From positions 6,696,001-6,760,000 of the forward strand of contig NZ_CP150218.1 in the NCBI RefSeq assembly GCF_037969875.1: a DNA stretch of 64,000 bases, read 5' to 3'. The stretch is from Paenibacillus sp. FSL R7-0337 (GTDB taxonomy: Bacteria > Bacillota > Bacilli > Paenibacillales > Paenibacillaceae). Shown here one piece after another: positions 44,423 to 51,898 of the stretch. The notes under the pieces were generated by a model. It was given only the letters and a program-made list of their open reading frames with translations, was not told the origin of the DNA and searched no databases. Numbering within the stretch: the stretch's first letter is position 1; every line of letters starts with the position of its first letter. The position numbers were made by a program, and so were the translations under genes.

Positions 44423-45748
44423 ATGTTAAAACGATTCATGGCATTATCTGCGAGTCTGCTGCTGGTGGGCGGACTGCTGGCCGGCTGCGGCGGAAATAGC
44501 AACAATAATACCGCTAACAACACGGGTGGAACAGCTGGAGCAGGCAATACACCAACGGATTCCGCCAAGCCCGTCACCATTAATATGTTCACCGCCTCTC
44601 CCGAATACACAGATGCCTTCAATGCTTATATTGCCGAATACAAGAAGGTGAAGCCGAACGTTACGATCAATCTGGAAATCATGCAGGCAGACTACAATAC
44701 GGTGCTGAAATCCAAGATTGCCGCCGGCAGCACACCGGATGTGTTCCAGACCACGGCAGGCGGGGATATCGATACTTTTGCCGAATACAGCGCTGACTTG
44801 ACCAATGAGCCGCTGGCCGCCGCGATGACGGATGCCGTCCGCTCCAACATGAGCTCTACCGATGGCAAAGTGCTCGGACTGCCGGTGAAGGGCAACCTGT
44901 TCGTCCTGATGTACAACAAGAAGCTGCTGGCGGATGCCGGCATCACTGAAGTGCCTAAGACAACTGCTGAAATGGATGATGCGATCACCAAGCTTGAAGC
45001 CAAGGGCATCACCCCCTTCGCCAACGCCTACAAAGAGTGGTGGGTATGGAAGCATATCTTCCAGCACTTCGTAGACGCCGCAGCGACCGATGCCGGAACC
45101 GATGCCAAGACGCTCGTAGCGGACTTCATTGCCGGGAAGACGACCTTCAAAGATCATCCGGTGCTGAACGACAACTTCTTCAGCTTCATTGATACAACCG
45201 TTAAGCACGGAACAGACAAGCCGCTTGAACGCGACAGCAACGCTGAGGTCAGTGATTTCGCCCTGGGCAAAACAGCATTCATGACCGGTAAAGGCGCGTG
45301 GGATGAAGAAGCGATTAAGAAAATTACCCCTGACTTTGACCTCGGCATCGCCGGGTACCCTGTCAGTGACAAACCGGAGCAGTCCCAGATTATCACCGGT
45401 GCCGACCAGGCACTGCGGATCAATAAAGATTCTGCGGTAGCAGCGGAAACGATTGAGTTCTTCAACTGGCTGTATACTTCCGATTACGGGAAGAGCTGGT
45501 TCTCTAATGTAGCCAAGGTCATTCCTCCGATCAAGGACGCTCCGATGCCTGACCTGCAAATGCCTAAGGAAATGGAAGAAATCCTGAAGACGGAGAAATC
45601 CGGCGACCTGTCGGTGAACTACTCCCTGGATACGTTCCACCAGAAATTCGGTGAGCTGATGCAGGCTTATATCGGCGGCAGCAAGACGAAGGATCAGGCG
45701 ATTGATGAAATTCAGAAGGCTTGGATTCAATTCGGGTCTGCGGAATAA
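44423..45748 (+). CDS. Extracellular sugar-binding lipoprotein (family 1 SBP)
   Basis: A 441-residue lipoprotein. The signal peptide ends in the lipobox LLAGC at about residue 21, followed by a glycine/asparagine-rich linker and a two-lobe binding domain of the CUT1 type. AAAGGGGGC places the start at 44423; the frame is open a little further upstream. It is separated from its permeases by the kinase-regulator pair, an arrangement that keeps the sensing and uptake genes together. A terminator follows. Confidence 0.88.
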   Translation: MLKRFMALSASLLLVGGLLAGCGGNSNNNTANNTGGTAGAGNTPTDSAKPVTINMFTASPEYTDAFNAYIAEYKKVKPNVTINLEIMQADYNTVLKSKIAAGSTPDVFQTTAGGDIDTFAEYSADLTNEPLAAAMTDAVRSNMSSTDGKVLGLPVKGNLFVLMYNKKLLADAGITEVPKTTAEMDDAITKLEAKGITPFANAYKEWWVWKHIFQHFVDAAATDAGTDAKTLVADFIAGKTTFKDHPVLNDNFFSFIDTTVKHGTDKPLERDSNAEVSDFALGKTAFMTGKGAWDEEAIKKITPDFDLGIAGYPVSDKPEQSQIITGADQALRINKDSAVAAETIEFFNWLYTSDYGKSWFSNVAKVIPPIKDAPMPDLQMPKEMEEILKTEKSGDLSVNYSLDTFHQKFGELMQAYIGGSKTKDQAIDEIQKAWIQFGSAE

Positions 45749-45765
45749 AAATAAGGTTTAATGAT

Positions 45766-45798
45766 GGCCTCTGAGGATTGCTGAGAGGCCATCTTTCT
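45766..45798 (+). terminator. Terminator after the binding-protein gene
   Basis: GGCCTCT pairs with AGAGGCC around an 11-base loop, followed by a T-rich tract. Confidence 0.65.
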
Positions 45799-45830
45799 AT
45801 GTAACACAGATTATTCGGCGGGGGAGGGGG

Positions 45831-45992
45831 TGTAAGTGGCTGGACGTAACTGCGGTGAATGTTTGGGCCTCCGGCCGCTGTTGTCTCCAGATTTCTTGAT
45901 TTTACCGCTGATAGCGGTTGAAATCCGGAGACAAAGGCGGACGCTATCGCTCCTTCAACCCAAACTTCACCTCCGTTACTTCGCCACTTACA
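45831..45992. repeat. 162-bp imperfect inverted-repeat element
   Basis: The ends (45831-45867 and 45959-45992) are imperfect inverted repeats of about 35 bp, beginning TGTAAGTGGC. An inner pair, TTGTCTCCAGATTTC and GAAATCCGGAGACAA, surrounds a CCGCT...AGCGG hairpin. The whole can fold into one long hairpin. It contains no supported gene. It looks like a MITE-like or interspersed intergenic repeat, as the inner motif is reminiscent of Paenibacillus intergenic repeats. Confidence 0.6.
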
Positions 45993-46065
45993 CGAGCACC
46001 GCAGGAAATCAGGAGTTACGAATACAAGAGATGGCCTCCTAATCAGGGGAGGTAGAAAAACAGGA

Positions 46066-46105
46066 AACCAAGTAACCAAGTAACCAAGTAACCAAGAGAC
46101 CAAGA
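46066..46105 (+). repeat. Five-unit 8-bp tandem repeat upstream of the GH36 gene
   Basis: Four units of AACCAAGT (the last ending in A) plus one degenerate unit, placed 33 nt before the ATG and just ahead of the ribosome site. The number of copies could change by slippage. Confidence 0.7.
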
Positions 46106-46137
46106 ACAACATCATTTGTAAGGAGGCCAAATCAGAC

Positions 46138-48234
46138 ATGGACAGCAGGCTTATAGACATAGCCGAGAACGGGCTTTATCTTACGATTGAAATTTCGGGG
46201 GAGCTGGATGTGCGGCTGCTGCATTTTGGCGCAGCGCCGCTGGAAGCAGGGAGCATAGAAGACAAGCATAAGGCAAGCTTCCGGCTGCTGGAGCTGCAGC
46301 TGTCGGGGGAAGACCGGGCGGAATATCACGGGCGGACGCACCGCGCGTCTTATCCGGGATTACGGATGGTGTATGTCGGGCATAAGGACACGATGAATCC
46401 GCTGGGACGGAAGCTGGAGCTTACGCTGGCTGACCCGCTGACGGGTGTGAAGGCAGTACAGCATTATCAGTTCTATACTGGCGTGCAGATTGTTCGCTCC
46501 TGGACAGTGGTACGGAATGAAGGCGATGCGGAAGCGGGTGTGGAGTATCTGTCTTCGTTCGCGCTTACAGGAGTGGACAAGGAGGGCGACGGAGACCGTA
46601 ACGACAAGATTGAAGTGAGTATTGCTCACAGCGGGTGGCAGAGTGAGCTGCAGTGGAAAAGCTACAGTCTGCCAGAGCTGGGCATGTCCCATCTCGCTGA
46701 CCGTGGATCGAAGCGGATTTCGGCCAGCAATACCGGGTCTTGGTCAGCGGCTGAGCTGCTGCCAATGGCCGTGCTGAGCAACCAGGAGAGCGGGAGCAGC
46801 CTGTTCTGGCAGATTGAACATAACGGCTCCTGGCACTGGGAGCTGACGGATCAGGCAGATCAGCTTACACTGCTGGTCAGCGGGCCTACGGAGCATGACA
46901 ACCACTGGTGGCTGAAGCTCGCCCCTGGCGAAGCGTTCACCTCTGTGCCGGTGGCCGCAGGTGTAGTAGAGGGCGGGTTCGGAGAGGCGGCTGAGCAGCT
47001 AACTGCATACCGGCGGCTGATCCGCAGACCGAATGAGGATAATGAGCGGTTGCGGGTGATTTTCAACGATTACATGAATTGCCTGTGGGGAAGCCCGACC
47101 ACGGAGAAGCTGCTGCCGCTGATTGCTGCTGCTGCCGAAGTCGGCTGTGAATACTTCTGCATCGATGCAGGCTGGTATGCTCCAGGTGAATGGTGGGACG
47201 GGGTCGGGGAGTGGGAGCCTTCGGCTGAGCGCTTCCCGGAAGGCATCAAATACGTGCTGGATGTGATCCGCAGCAAGGGGATGATTCCGGGCCTGTGGCT
47301 GGAGCTGGAGGTGATGGGAATCAACAGTCCGAAGCTTGCGGAGACTGACGACAGCTGGTTCTTCATGCGCCATGGCAAGCGGGTCAAGGACCGCAGCCGC
47401 TATCAGCTCGATTACCGTAATCCGGCGGTCATCAAGCATGCCGACAGCGTGATTGCCCGGCTGGTCGGGGAATACGGCGTCGGGTATATCAAGATGGACT
47501 ATAACATCAATGCAGGCATTGGTACGGAGACGGAGGCAGACAGCTTCGGGGACGGCCTTTTGCAGCATAACCGCGCTTATTTGGCTTGGCTCGACAGCAT
47601 CTTTGCCCGTTATCCGCAGCTGGTGATCGAGAACTGCTCCAGCGGCGGGATGCGGATGGATTACGCCATGCTCAGCCGTCACAGCATCCAGTCCACCAGT
47701 GATCAGGAGGATTACGTGAAGTATGCTGCCATTGCCGCAGGCTCTCCGGCTGCACTGACTCCCGAACAATCCGCGGTCTGGTCATATCCGCTGCGCGAAG
47801 GCGACGATGAAGAGGTTATTTTCAATATGGTTAACTCGCTGCTGCTTCGCGTCCACCAGAGCGGCCATCTGGCTGAGCTAACGCCAAGACGCCGGGCGCT
47901 GGTGAAGGAGGCGCTGGATTATTACAAGTCTATCCGCGCCCACATTCCGCAAGCCTTCGCCTTCTGGCCGCTCGGTCTGCCCGACAGTGGAGGGGAATGG
48001 GTCAGCTTCGGCCTGCGTCATAGAGACATCCGCTATATCGCTGTATGGCGAATTGCGGGAGAAGCGGCTGCGGTCACGCTGCCTGTTCCTGAGCTGAGGG
48101 GACGCGATGCGGAGGCCCGGTGTACGTATCCTGAGACACACGGGTCGCAGTGGAGCTGGAACGCGGAGGAAGGCAGCTTGACCGTTACGCTGCCCGCTGG
48201 CAAGACTGCGAGGCTCTTCGAGCTTCGTTCGTAG
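46138..48234 (+). CDS. GH36 alpha-galactosidase
   Basis: A 698-residue family 36 glycoside hydrolase. The N-terminal beta-sandwich domain (about 1-290) is followed by a barrel with the nucleophile D454 in IKMDYN and the acid/base D508 in GGMRMD, then a C-terminal beta domain. No signal peptide is seen, so it is cytoplasmic. It hydrolyses terminal alpha-galactosides, as in melibiose, raffinose or galactomannan fragments. The ATG follows AAGGAGGC. It lies downstream of the binding protein and completes the second galactoside locus; it has its own upstream region with repeats. A terminator follows. Confidence 0.92.
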   Translation: MDSRLIDIAENGLYLTIEISGELDVRLLHFGAAPLEAGSIEDKHKASFRLLELQLSGEDRAEYHGRTHRASYPGLRMVYVGHKDTMNPLGRKLELTLADPLTGVKAVQHYQFYTGVQIVRSWTVVRNEGDAEAGVEYLSSFALTGVDKEGDGDRNDKIEVSIAHSGWQSELQWKSYSLPELGMSHLADRGSKRISASNTGSWSAAELLPMAVLSNQESGSSLFWQIEHNGSWHWELTDQADQLTLLVSGPTEHDNHWWLKLAPGEAFTSVPVAAGVVEGGFGEAAEQLTAYRRLIRRPNEDNERLRVIFNDYMNCLWGSPTTEKLLPLIAAAAEVGCEYFCIDAGWYAPGEWWDGVGEWEPSAERFPEGIKYVLDVIRSKGMIPGLWLELEVMGINSPKLAETDDSWFFMRHGKRVKDRSRYQLDYRNPAVIKHADSVIARLVGEYGVGYIKMDYNINAGIGTETEADSFGDGLLQHNRAYLAWLDSIFARYPQLVIENCSSGGMRMDYAMLSRHSIQSTSDQEDYVKYAAIAAGSPAALTPEQSAVWSYPLREGDDEEVIFNMVNSLLLRVHQSGHLAELTPRRRALVKEALDYYKSIRAHIPQAFAFWPLGLPDSGGEWVSFGLRHRDIRYIAVWRIAGEAAAVTLPVPELRGRDAEARCTYPETHGSQWSWNAEEGSLTVTLPAGKTARLFELRS

Positions 48235-48292
48235 GGCCAGCTTCGCACACCAAGAAGAGGCTGAACAGCTGGTATGGAGTGTTCTGTATACA

Positions 48293-48340
48293 AAAAGGGG
48301 TATTTCTGCGCCGGAGGATGGCTGCTGAAATACCCCTTTT
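48293..48340. terminator. Bidirectional terminator between converging genes
   Basis: AAAAGGGGTATTTC pairs exactly with GAAATACCCCTTTT around a 20-base loop. Confidence 0.85.
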
Positions 48341-48341
48341 G

Positions 48342-48650
48342 CTACCTGATGAAGCTTAGGCTTTTCCGCAACAAACGGCGGGTGTAATAAAAGGACAAGA
48401 GAAGGAGGGACGCGAGAACTAAGCTGAAGGGCAAGCTCAGAAAGACCGGGACTGAATAGGACGGGGTCAGATTCATCCCTATGGCACTGACTCCGAAGGT
48501 CCGCAGCAAGCCTGCTACAGGAGCGATGATGGCACAGATGAAGCTCCCGGCCAACCAGACGCCCAGCACGGGCAATGCAAACAGGATGACGAATCCTTTT
48601 GCCAAATAGTTTAGCAATATAGGCATTGCACCAGCGGAAGAAGATTTCAT
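48342..48650 (-). CDS. Small membrane protein, second gene of the bactofilin operon
   Basis: A 102-residue integral membrane protein with two or three hydrophobic segments (about 18-44 and 65-88) and a basic C-terminus (YYTRRLLRKSLSFIR). The ATG at 48650 follows GGAGG. It lies 16 nt after the bactofilin gene and is transcribed with it. I do not recognise the family. It could be a membrane partner for the bactofilin, but this is only an inference from the neighbourhood. Confidence 0.65.
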   Translation of the reverse strand: MKSSSAGAMPILLNYLAKGFVILFALPVLGVWLAGSFICAIIAPVAGLLRTFGVSAIGMNLTPSYSVPVFLSLPFSLVLASLLLLSFYYTRRLLRKSLSFIR

Positions 48651-48666
48651 GTTTGTACCTCCATCG

Positions 48667-49314
48667 TTATGTATTTATCTGAATAATCTTGCCTATCTGG
48701 GAAAGGGGATGAATTGTCAGCGTCTCCCGGTAACGGATCTCCCGGATGGAGCATCCCGGCCCGAGCGTAACATTCTGTCCGCACACGAGGTCTGCCTGCG
48801 TCCGGTACAGGGTGAGGTCAGCCCCTTCAATGATCTCACAGCGCAGCTTGCGGAAAGGGCTCAGCGGAATAGGGAGCAGCCTGGAGGAGGGCGACACGAT
48901 AATATCACCTTCAGAGGTCATGTGTCTGATCTTGCACAAGGCCCCCAGCTTGATGCGGATGGTGCCGATGCAGGACAAGCGGTCTATACGTACGCAGCCC
49001 TCAGCCTTGAATTCTTCTGCGGCAGCCTCACCGGTAACAGACAGGTATCCATTGGACGTGATGCTCACGCCTCTGAGTTCAGGAACGCGCAGACTGCCGA
49101 AGCTGCTCAGCTCCTGCGTATTGCATGACAACCCTATGGAGCACTCTCCTCTAAGCCTCAGGCGCGTTGTGGTCAAGCTCCCGCTGACATGCAGGTGGCC
49201 CAGCACTTCCACACGGGAGGCGTCCATATCCCCCCGGCAGATCCGGGAGCCGTTGATTTTAAGAGGTTTATTGGGCGCAGGTGCCGGGTTCCGTGTAGGC
49301 ATAGGTTCATTCAC
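48667..49314 (-). CDS. Bactofilin-like (DUF583) polymer-forming protein
   Basis: A 215-residue protein with a short proline-rich N-terminus (residues 1-20) and a central run of beta-strand repeats with regularly spaced glycines and hydrophobic residues (about 25-200), the pattern of the bactofilin beta-helix. Bactofilins form filaments without nucleotide and act in cell shape, polarity or motility. No membrane segment is present. It is first in an operon with a small membrane protein, and its upstream region carries the same dyad as the marR promoter, so it is probably MarR-controlled. Confidence 0.75.
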   Translation of the reverse strand: MNEPMPTRNPAPAPNKPLKINGSRICRGDMDASRVEVLGHLHVSGSLTTTRLRLRGECSIGLSCNTQELSSFGSLRVPELRGVSITSNGYLSVTGEAAAEEFKAEGCVRIDRLSCIGTIRIKLGALCKIRHMTSEGDIIVSPSSRLLPIPLSPFRKLRCEIIEGADLTLYRTQADLVCGQNVTLGPGCSIREIRYRETLTIHPLSQIGKIIQINT

Positions 49315-49346
49315 CGCCGTTTTATAATATTTAAGTAACTATAATA

Positions 49347-49364
49347 TATATTAAATGAAATATA
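49347..49364. promoter_or_regulatory. MarR-type operator candidate upstream of the bactofilin operon
   Basis: TATATT, six bases, AATATA. The same arms and spacing occur upstream of marR at 49920-49937, and a further AT-rich stretch (ATATATAATC) follows here. Confidence 0.6.
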
Positions 49365-49423
49365 TAATCAATATATAATCAACCGCAACAATCGGGTTTC
49401 GCCTGAATCGCAGATCGTACAAC

Positions 49424-49460
49424 AAAAAAACTGCACTTCCCTAAAGGAAATGCAATCAGT
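49424..49460 (-). terminator. Terminator after the marR gene
   Basis: On the minus strand, GCATTTCC and GGAAGTGC pair around a short loop, followed by AGTTTTTTT. Confidence 0.75.
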
Positions 49461-49481
49461 GTTTAAAGAATAACGTTAGTA

Positions 49482-49901
49482 TTATTCTAACATTCCGCCC
49501 ATCAGCTCATCGATTCTCTGGAGGGCCACCGAGATTTTGACGAGGTCAGTCAATGCAAAGTTGTCGAACAGAGAAAGGATGTGCTGTTTGCCTGGTCCGG
49601 TGAGAACAATATTGACGACTCTGCGGTCTTCCTTCGTGCGCACTCTCTCGATGTATCCCAGATCCTCCAGCTTATCGCACATGAACGAAGCGGCTCCTGG
49701 AGTAATCACTAGCCGCTCTGAAATATCCGTAATATTAAGGGAGCCGGTGAGCTGCAGCAGGAACAACAGCATGATCTGGTTCTGCGAGAGTGATCCTTTC
49801 TTGGTAATCCGGTCTATGAACGCCTGCGATTTCTGCTGCACGCTTGCCATATGATCCATGACAGTATAGACGGCTTGTTCTTTCTCTGCTTCTTTGCTCA
49901 T
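49482..49901 (-). CDS. MarR family transcriptional regulator
   Basis: A 139-residue MarR protein with the winged helix over about residues 40-105 (SLNITDISERLVITPGAASF, then KLEDLGYIERVRTKEDRRVV, the wing). The frame runs further upstream, but MSKEAEKEQ at 49901 with GGAGTG nearby is the likely start. A dyad operator lies 19 nt upstream of its start, and the same dyad lies upstream of the bactofilin operon, so it probably regulates both. The ligand is unknown. A terminator separates it from the bactofilin operon. Confidence 0.87.
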   Translation of the reverse strand: MSKEAEKEQAVYTVMDHMASVQQKSQAFIDRITKKGSLSQNQIMLLFLLQLTGSLNITDISERLVITPGAASFMCDKLEDLGYIERVRTKEDRRVVNIVLTGPGKQHILSLFDNFALTDLVKISVALQRIDELMGGMLE

Positions 49902-49919
49902 AGAAACACTCCAATATAG

Positions 49920-49937
49920 TATATTAAGTAAAATATA
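49920..49937. promoter_or_regulatory. MarR-type operator candidate upstream of marR
   Basis: TATATT, AAGTAA, AATATA: the same arms and six-base spacing as the dyad at 49347, located just upstream of the marR start. Confidence 0.6.
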
Positions 49938-50098
49938 TAGATTGTATATCTTTATTGTCAAGTAAGGAAGGCAGAGCATAGTTCCAAAGGAGCAGCCGTA
50001 AGCTAAGAGCAGAACCGCTTCAGCCAATACCCTAGAGCATTTCGGGCAAAAATAGAATGAAAAGAATAAAATGGAAATAAAACGGTTTCGATTATAGA

Positions 50099-50140
50099 TT
50101 TGTCGAAAAAACTCTAATCTTTGTCGAATTTTTTGTCGAT
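50099..50140 (+). promoter_or_regulatory. Three Spo0A-box-like sequences upstream of abrB
   Basis: TTTGTCGAA at 50099 and 50120 and TTTGTCGAT at 50132 match the Spo0A box (TGTCGAA core). They lie 27-68 nt upstream of the -35 of the abrB promoter. In B. subtilis phosphorylated Spo0A represses abrB, so the same control is likely here, although there the boxes lie downstream of the promoter. Confidence 0.7.
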
Positions 50141-50166
50141 AAATATCAAAAGATGTAGAAATAAAA

Positions 50167-50195
50167 TTGACAGGAAAGAAATAGCACTTTACAAT
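50167..50195 (+). promoter_or_regulatory. abrB promoter
   Basis: TTGACA at 50167, a 17-bp spacer and TACAAT at 50190. ATAGCA...TGCTAT (50181-50200) forms a dyad across the -10 region and could be an operator. Confidence 0.7.
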
Positions 50196-50289
50196 GCTAT
50201 TATAGAGTAATCATTTCTACTTATTAGAAGCTTTGATAGCTTTTAACACCGAATGATGATCCAAGTGTTATTTCAAGGGAGGATGCATA

Positions 50290-50547
50290 ATGATGAAAGC
50301 AACAGGTATAGTAAGAAAAGTAGATGAACTGGGACGTATTGTGATTCCGATTGAGCTGCGCAGAACAATGGGAATTGACATAAAGGATCCGCTCGAAATT
50401 TTTGTGGACGGCGAAAAGATCATTCTCAGAAAATATGAACCTACTTGCATCTTCTCCGGAAGTGCCGAGAACCTGATCAACTTCAAGGGTAAAATGGTCA
50501 GCAAAGATGTTCTCGATGAACTGATTTCAAGCTTCGACAACGTATAA
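50290..50547 (+). CDS. abrB: AbrB family transition-state regulator
   Basis: An 85-residue protein with the AbrB swapped-hairpin DNA-binding domain in the first 50 residues (TGIVRKVDELGRIVIPIEL, then DPLEIFVDGEKIILRKY). The C-terminal part is the multimerisation region. AbrB holds down post-exponential genes during growth. The start is ATG at 50290 or the next codon, after AAGGGAGG. A single-gene transcript is likely, with a strong terminator at 50583. Abh or SpoVT-like paralogues cannot be excluded, but the upstream Spo0A-box sequences favour abrB. Confidence 0.88.
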   Translation: MMKATGIVRKVDELGRIVIPIELRRTMGIDIKDPLEIFVDGEKIILRKYEPTCIFSGSAENLINFKGKMVSKDVLDELISSFDNV

Positions 50548-50582
50548 GTTAAGGTTCTGAGGCAGTATGCAGTATGAACAGA

Positions 50583-50632
50583 AGGGATCGCAGTGTAAGC
50601 ACGCTATGTGTTTGCACTGCGGTCCCTTTCTG
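50583..50632 (+). terminator. Terminator after abrB
   Basis: AGGGATCGCAGTG pairs with CACTGCGGTCCCT around an inner loop, followed by TTCTG. Confidence 0.75.
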
Positions 50633-50720
50633 TAATTAGGGGTTCGTAGACAACATCTGCTGCTTCCTATATCATTAGGGCGTGTGACCGAAGAATAATT
50701 GGGAAGGGATGATTCACCTC

Positions 50721-51449
50721 ATGAGCAACGAAGAACAGACACAGGCGGGGAACAGACCGCTGCCGAACTTAAACCAGCCGGAAGCCATCGTATTCGATAT
50801 GGATGGTACGCTGTTCCAGACAGAGAGCCTGTTATTGCCCGCCTATCATAAAATGTTTGATATCCTGCGGGAAGAAGGCCTGCATTCCGGCCCGACTCCG
50901 CCGGAGGAGCGCATCCTGGGCAGTCTAGGCATGCTGCTTGCGGATATCTGGAAGAACGTAATGCCGGAAGCGGATGAGGCCGTACACCGCCGGGCGGATG
51001 AACTGCTCCTGCAGCTTGAGATTGAGGGGCTGGAAGCCGGAGGGACGGTCCTGTACCCTAAGGTAGTCGAGACGCTGCGTGCGCTGCACGCGCGCGGAGT
51101 GAAGCTGTTCGTAGCCAGCAACGGGCTGGAGGATTATATCCATAGCATTGTAGTTGTGCACGAGCTGAAGGACCTGTTCGAGGGGCTGTATAGCGCAGGC
51201 GGCTCGGGTACGGCAACCAAGACCGAGCTGCTCGGCCTTCTGCTGGACAATCACAAGATCGGCAGCGCCTGGATGGTCGGGGACCGTTCCTCCGATGTAC
51301 AGGCGGGCAAGGGCAACGGACAGACCGTCATCGGCTGCGCCTATGCCGGCTTCGGGCGGCAGGATGAGCTGAAGGGTTCGGATGTCATTATCTCATCGTT
51401 CGATGAATTGATTGCTCTATATGATAACAGCGTTGCAGCTGACCTGTAA
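50721..51449 (+). CDS. HAD family hydrolase (phosphoglycolate phosphatase-like)
   Basis: A 242-residue HAD phosphatase. Motif I is DMDGT (FDMDGTLFQT) with the nucleophilic aspartate, the cap domain is inserted after it, motif II is FVASNG, and motif III is VGDRSSDV. Such enzymes dephosphorylate small sugar phosphates or nucleotides. The ATG at 50721 is preferred over 50709 because AAGGG is right next to the earlier codon. The substrate is not identifiable. It stands alone and is followed by a terminator at 51548. Confidence 0.86.
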   Translation: MSNEEQTQAGNRPLPNLNQPEAIVFDMDGTLFQTESLLLPAYHKMFDILREEGLHSGPTPPEERILGSLGMLLADIWKNVMPEADEAVHRRADELLLQLEIEGLEAGGTVLYPKVVETLRALHARGVKLFVASNGLEDYIHSIVVVHELKDLFEGLYSAGGSGTATKTELLGLLLDNHKIGSAWMVGDRSSDVQAGKGNGQTVIGCAYAGFGRQDELKGSDVIISSFDELIALYDNSVAADL

Positions 51450-51547
51450 TCCGGCGTACCTGGAATAAGCAGGGAGTAAGCAAGGAGTGAGCTAGGAGTG
51501 AGCTTTACTACTGGGAAGAAACTTTAATAAGGTAGGCAATGTGTCAG

Positions 51548-51588
51548 CCTTCGCCCGCACGTTTAGGAGGGCGAAGGCGGTTTTTTCT
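51548..51588 (+). terminator. Terminator after the HAD gene
   Basis: CCTTCGCCC pairs with GGGCGAAGG around a 12-base loop, followed by TTTTTT. The approach (51468-51500) has three 11-bp repeats like AGCAAGGAGTG. Confidence 0.85.
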
Positions 51589-51599
51589 GTTAAGCGTTC

Positions 51600-51780
51600 A
51601 ATTCCTGCACATTATACAACATGCTTGACGCTGATATGGAAATTATCGGGAAATGTTGTACAAAAGGCAGGATTACTTCGCATTTGAGCAACTTTGCGTT
51701 AAGATTCCTGCATTTCTTGCAACAATTCTGCCGCACACCCCAGTATTTAGATAGCCAAGTTGCATTTCCTGCAACACTTT
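51600..51780. repeat. Degenerate CCTGCA/CAACA repeats in a gene-free stretch
   Basis: Four related short motifs lie in both orientations: CCTGCA...CAACA at 51604, its inverse at 51654, CCTGCA...CAACA at 51707, and a dyad GTTGCA...TGCAAC at 51759. No gene is seen between 51450 and 51898. A short duplication (CCGCACCCCTCA twice) lies near 51810. Confidence 0.55.
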
Positions 51781-51898
51781 CAGTTTGTCTTCAGCGTCTG
51801 AACCGCACCCCTCACCGCACCCCTCAAGCCCACAGCTCACCGATCTACTCTACTTAACAGACCTACTCTGCTGTTCGGAGGAGTTGCTAACCTCAACA

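Noticed and set aside
44444..45730. A 428-codon open frame on the minus strand opposite the binding-protein gene
   Set aside because: It mirrors a well-supported lipoprotein gene with a ribosome site and signal peptide. The antisense frame has no ribosome site and looks like a by-product of codon bias. The same applies to other long antisense frames, such as those opposite the kinase genes at 25352-26308 and 35921-36754.
45564..46160. A minus-strand frame with a hydrophobic repeated segment
   Set aside because: The hydrophobic part is just the translation of the AACCAAGT tandem repeat, and the rest runs across the hairpin repeat and a neighbouring gene.
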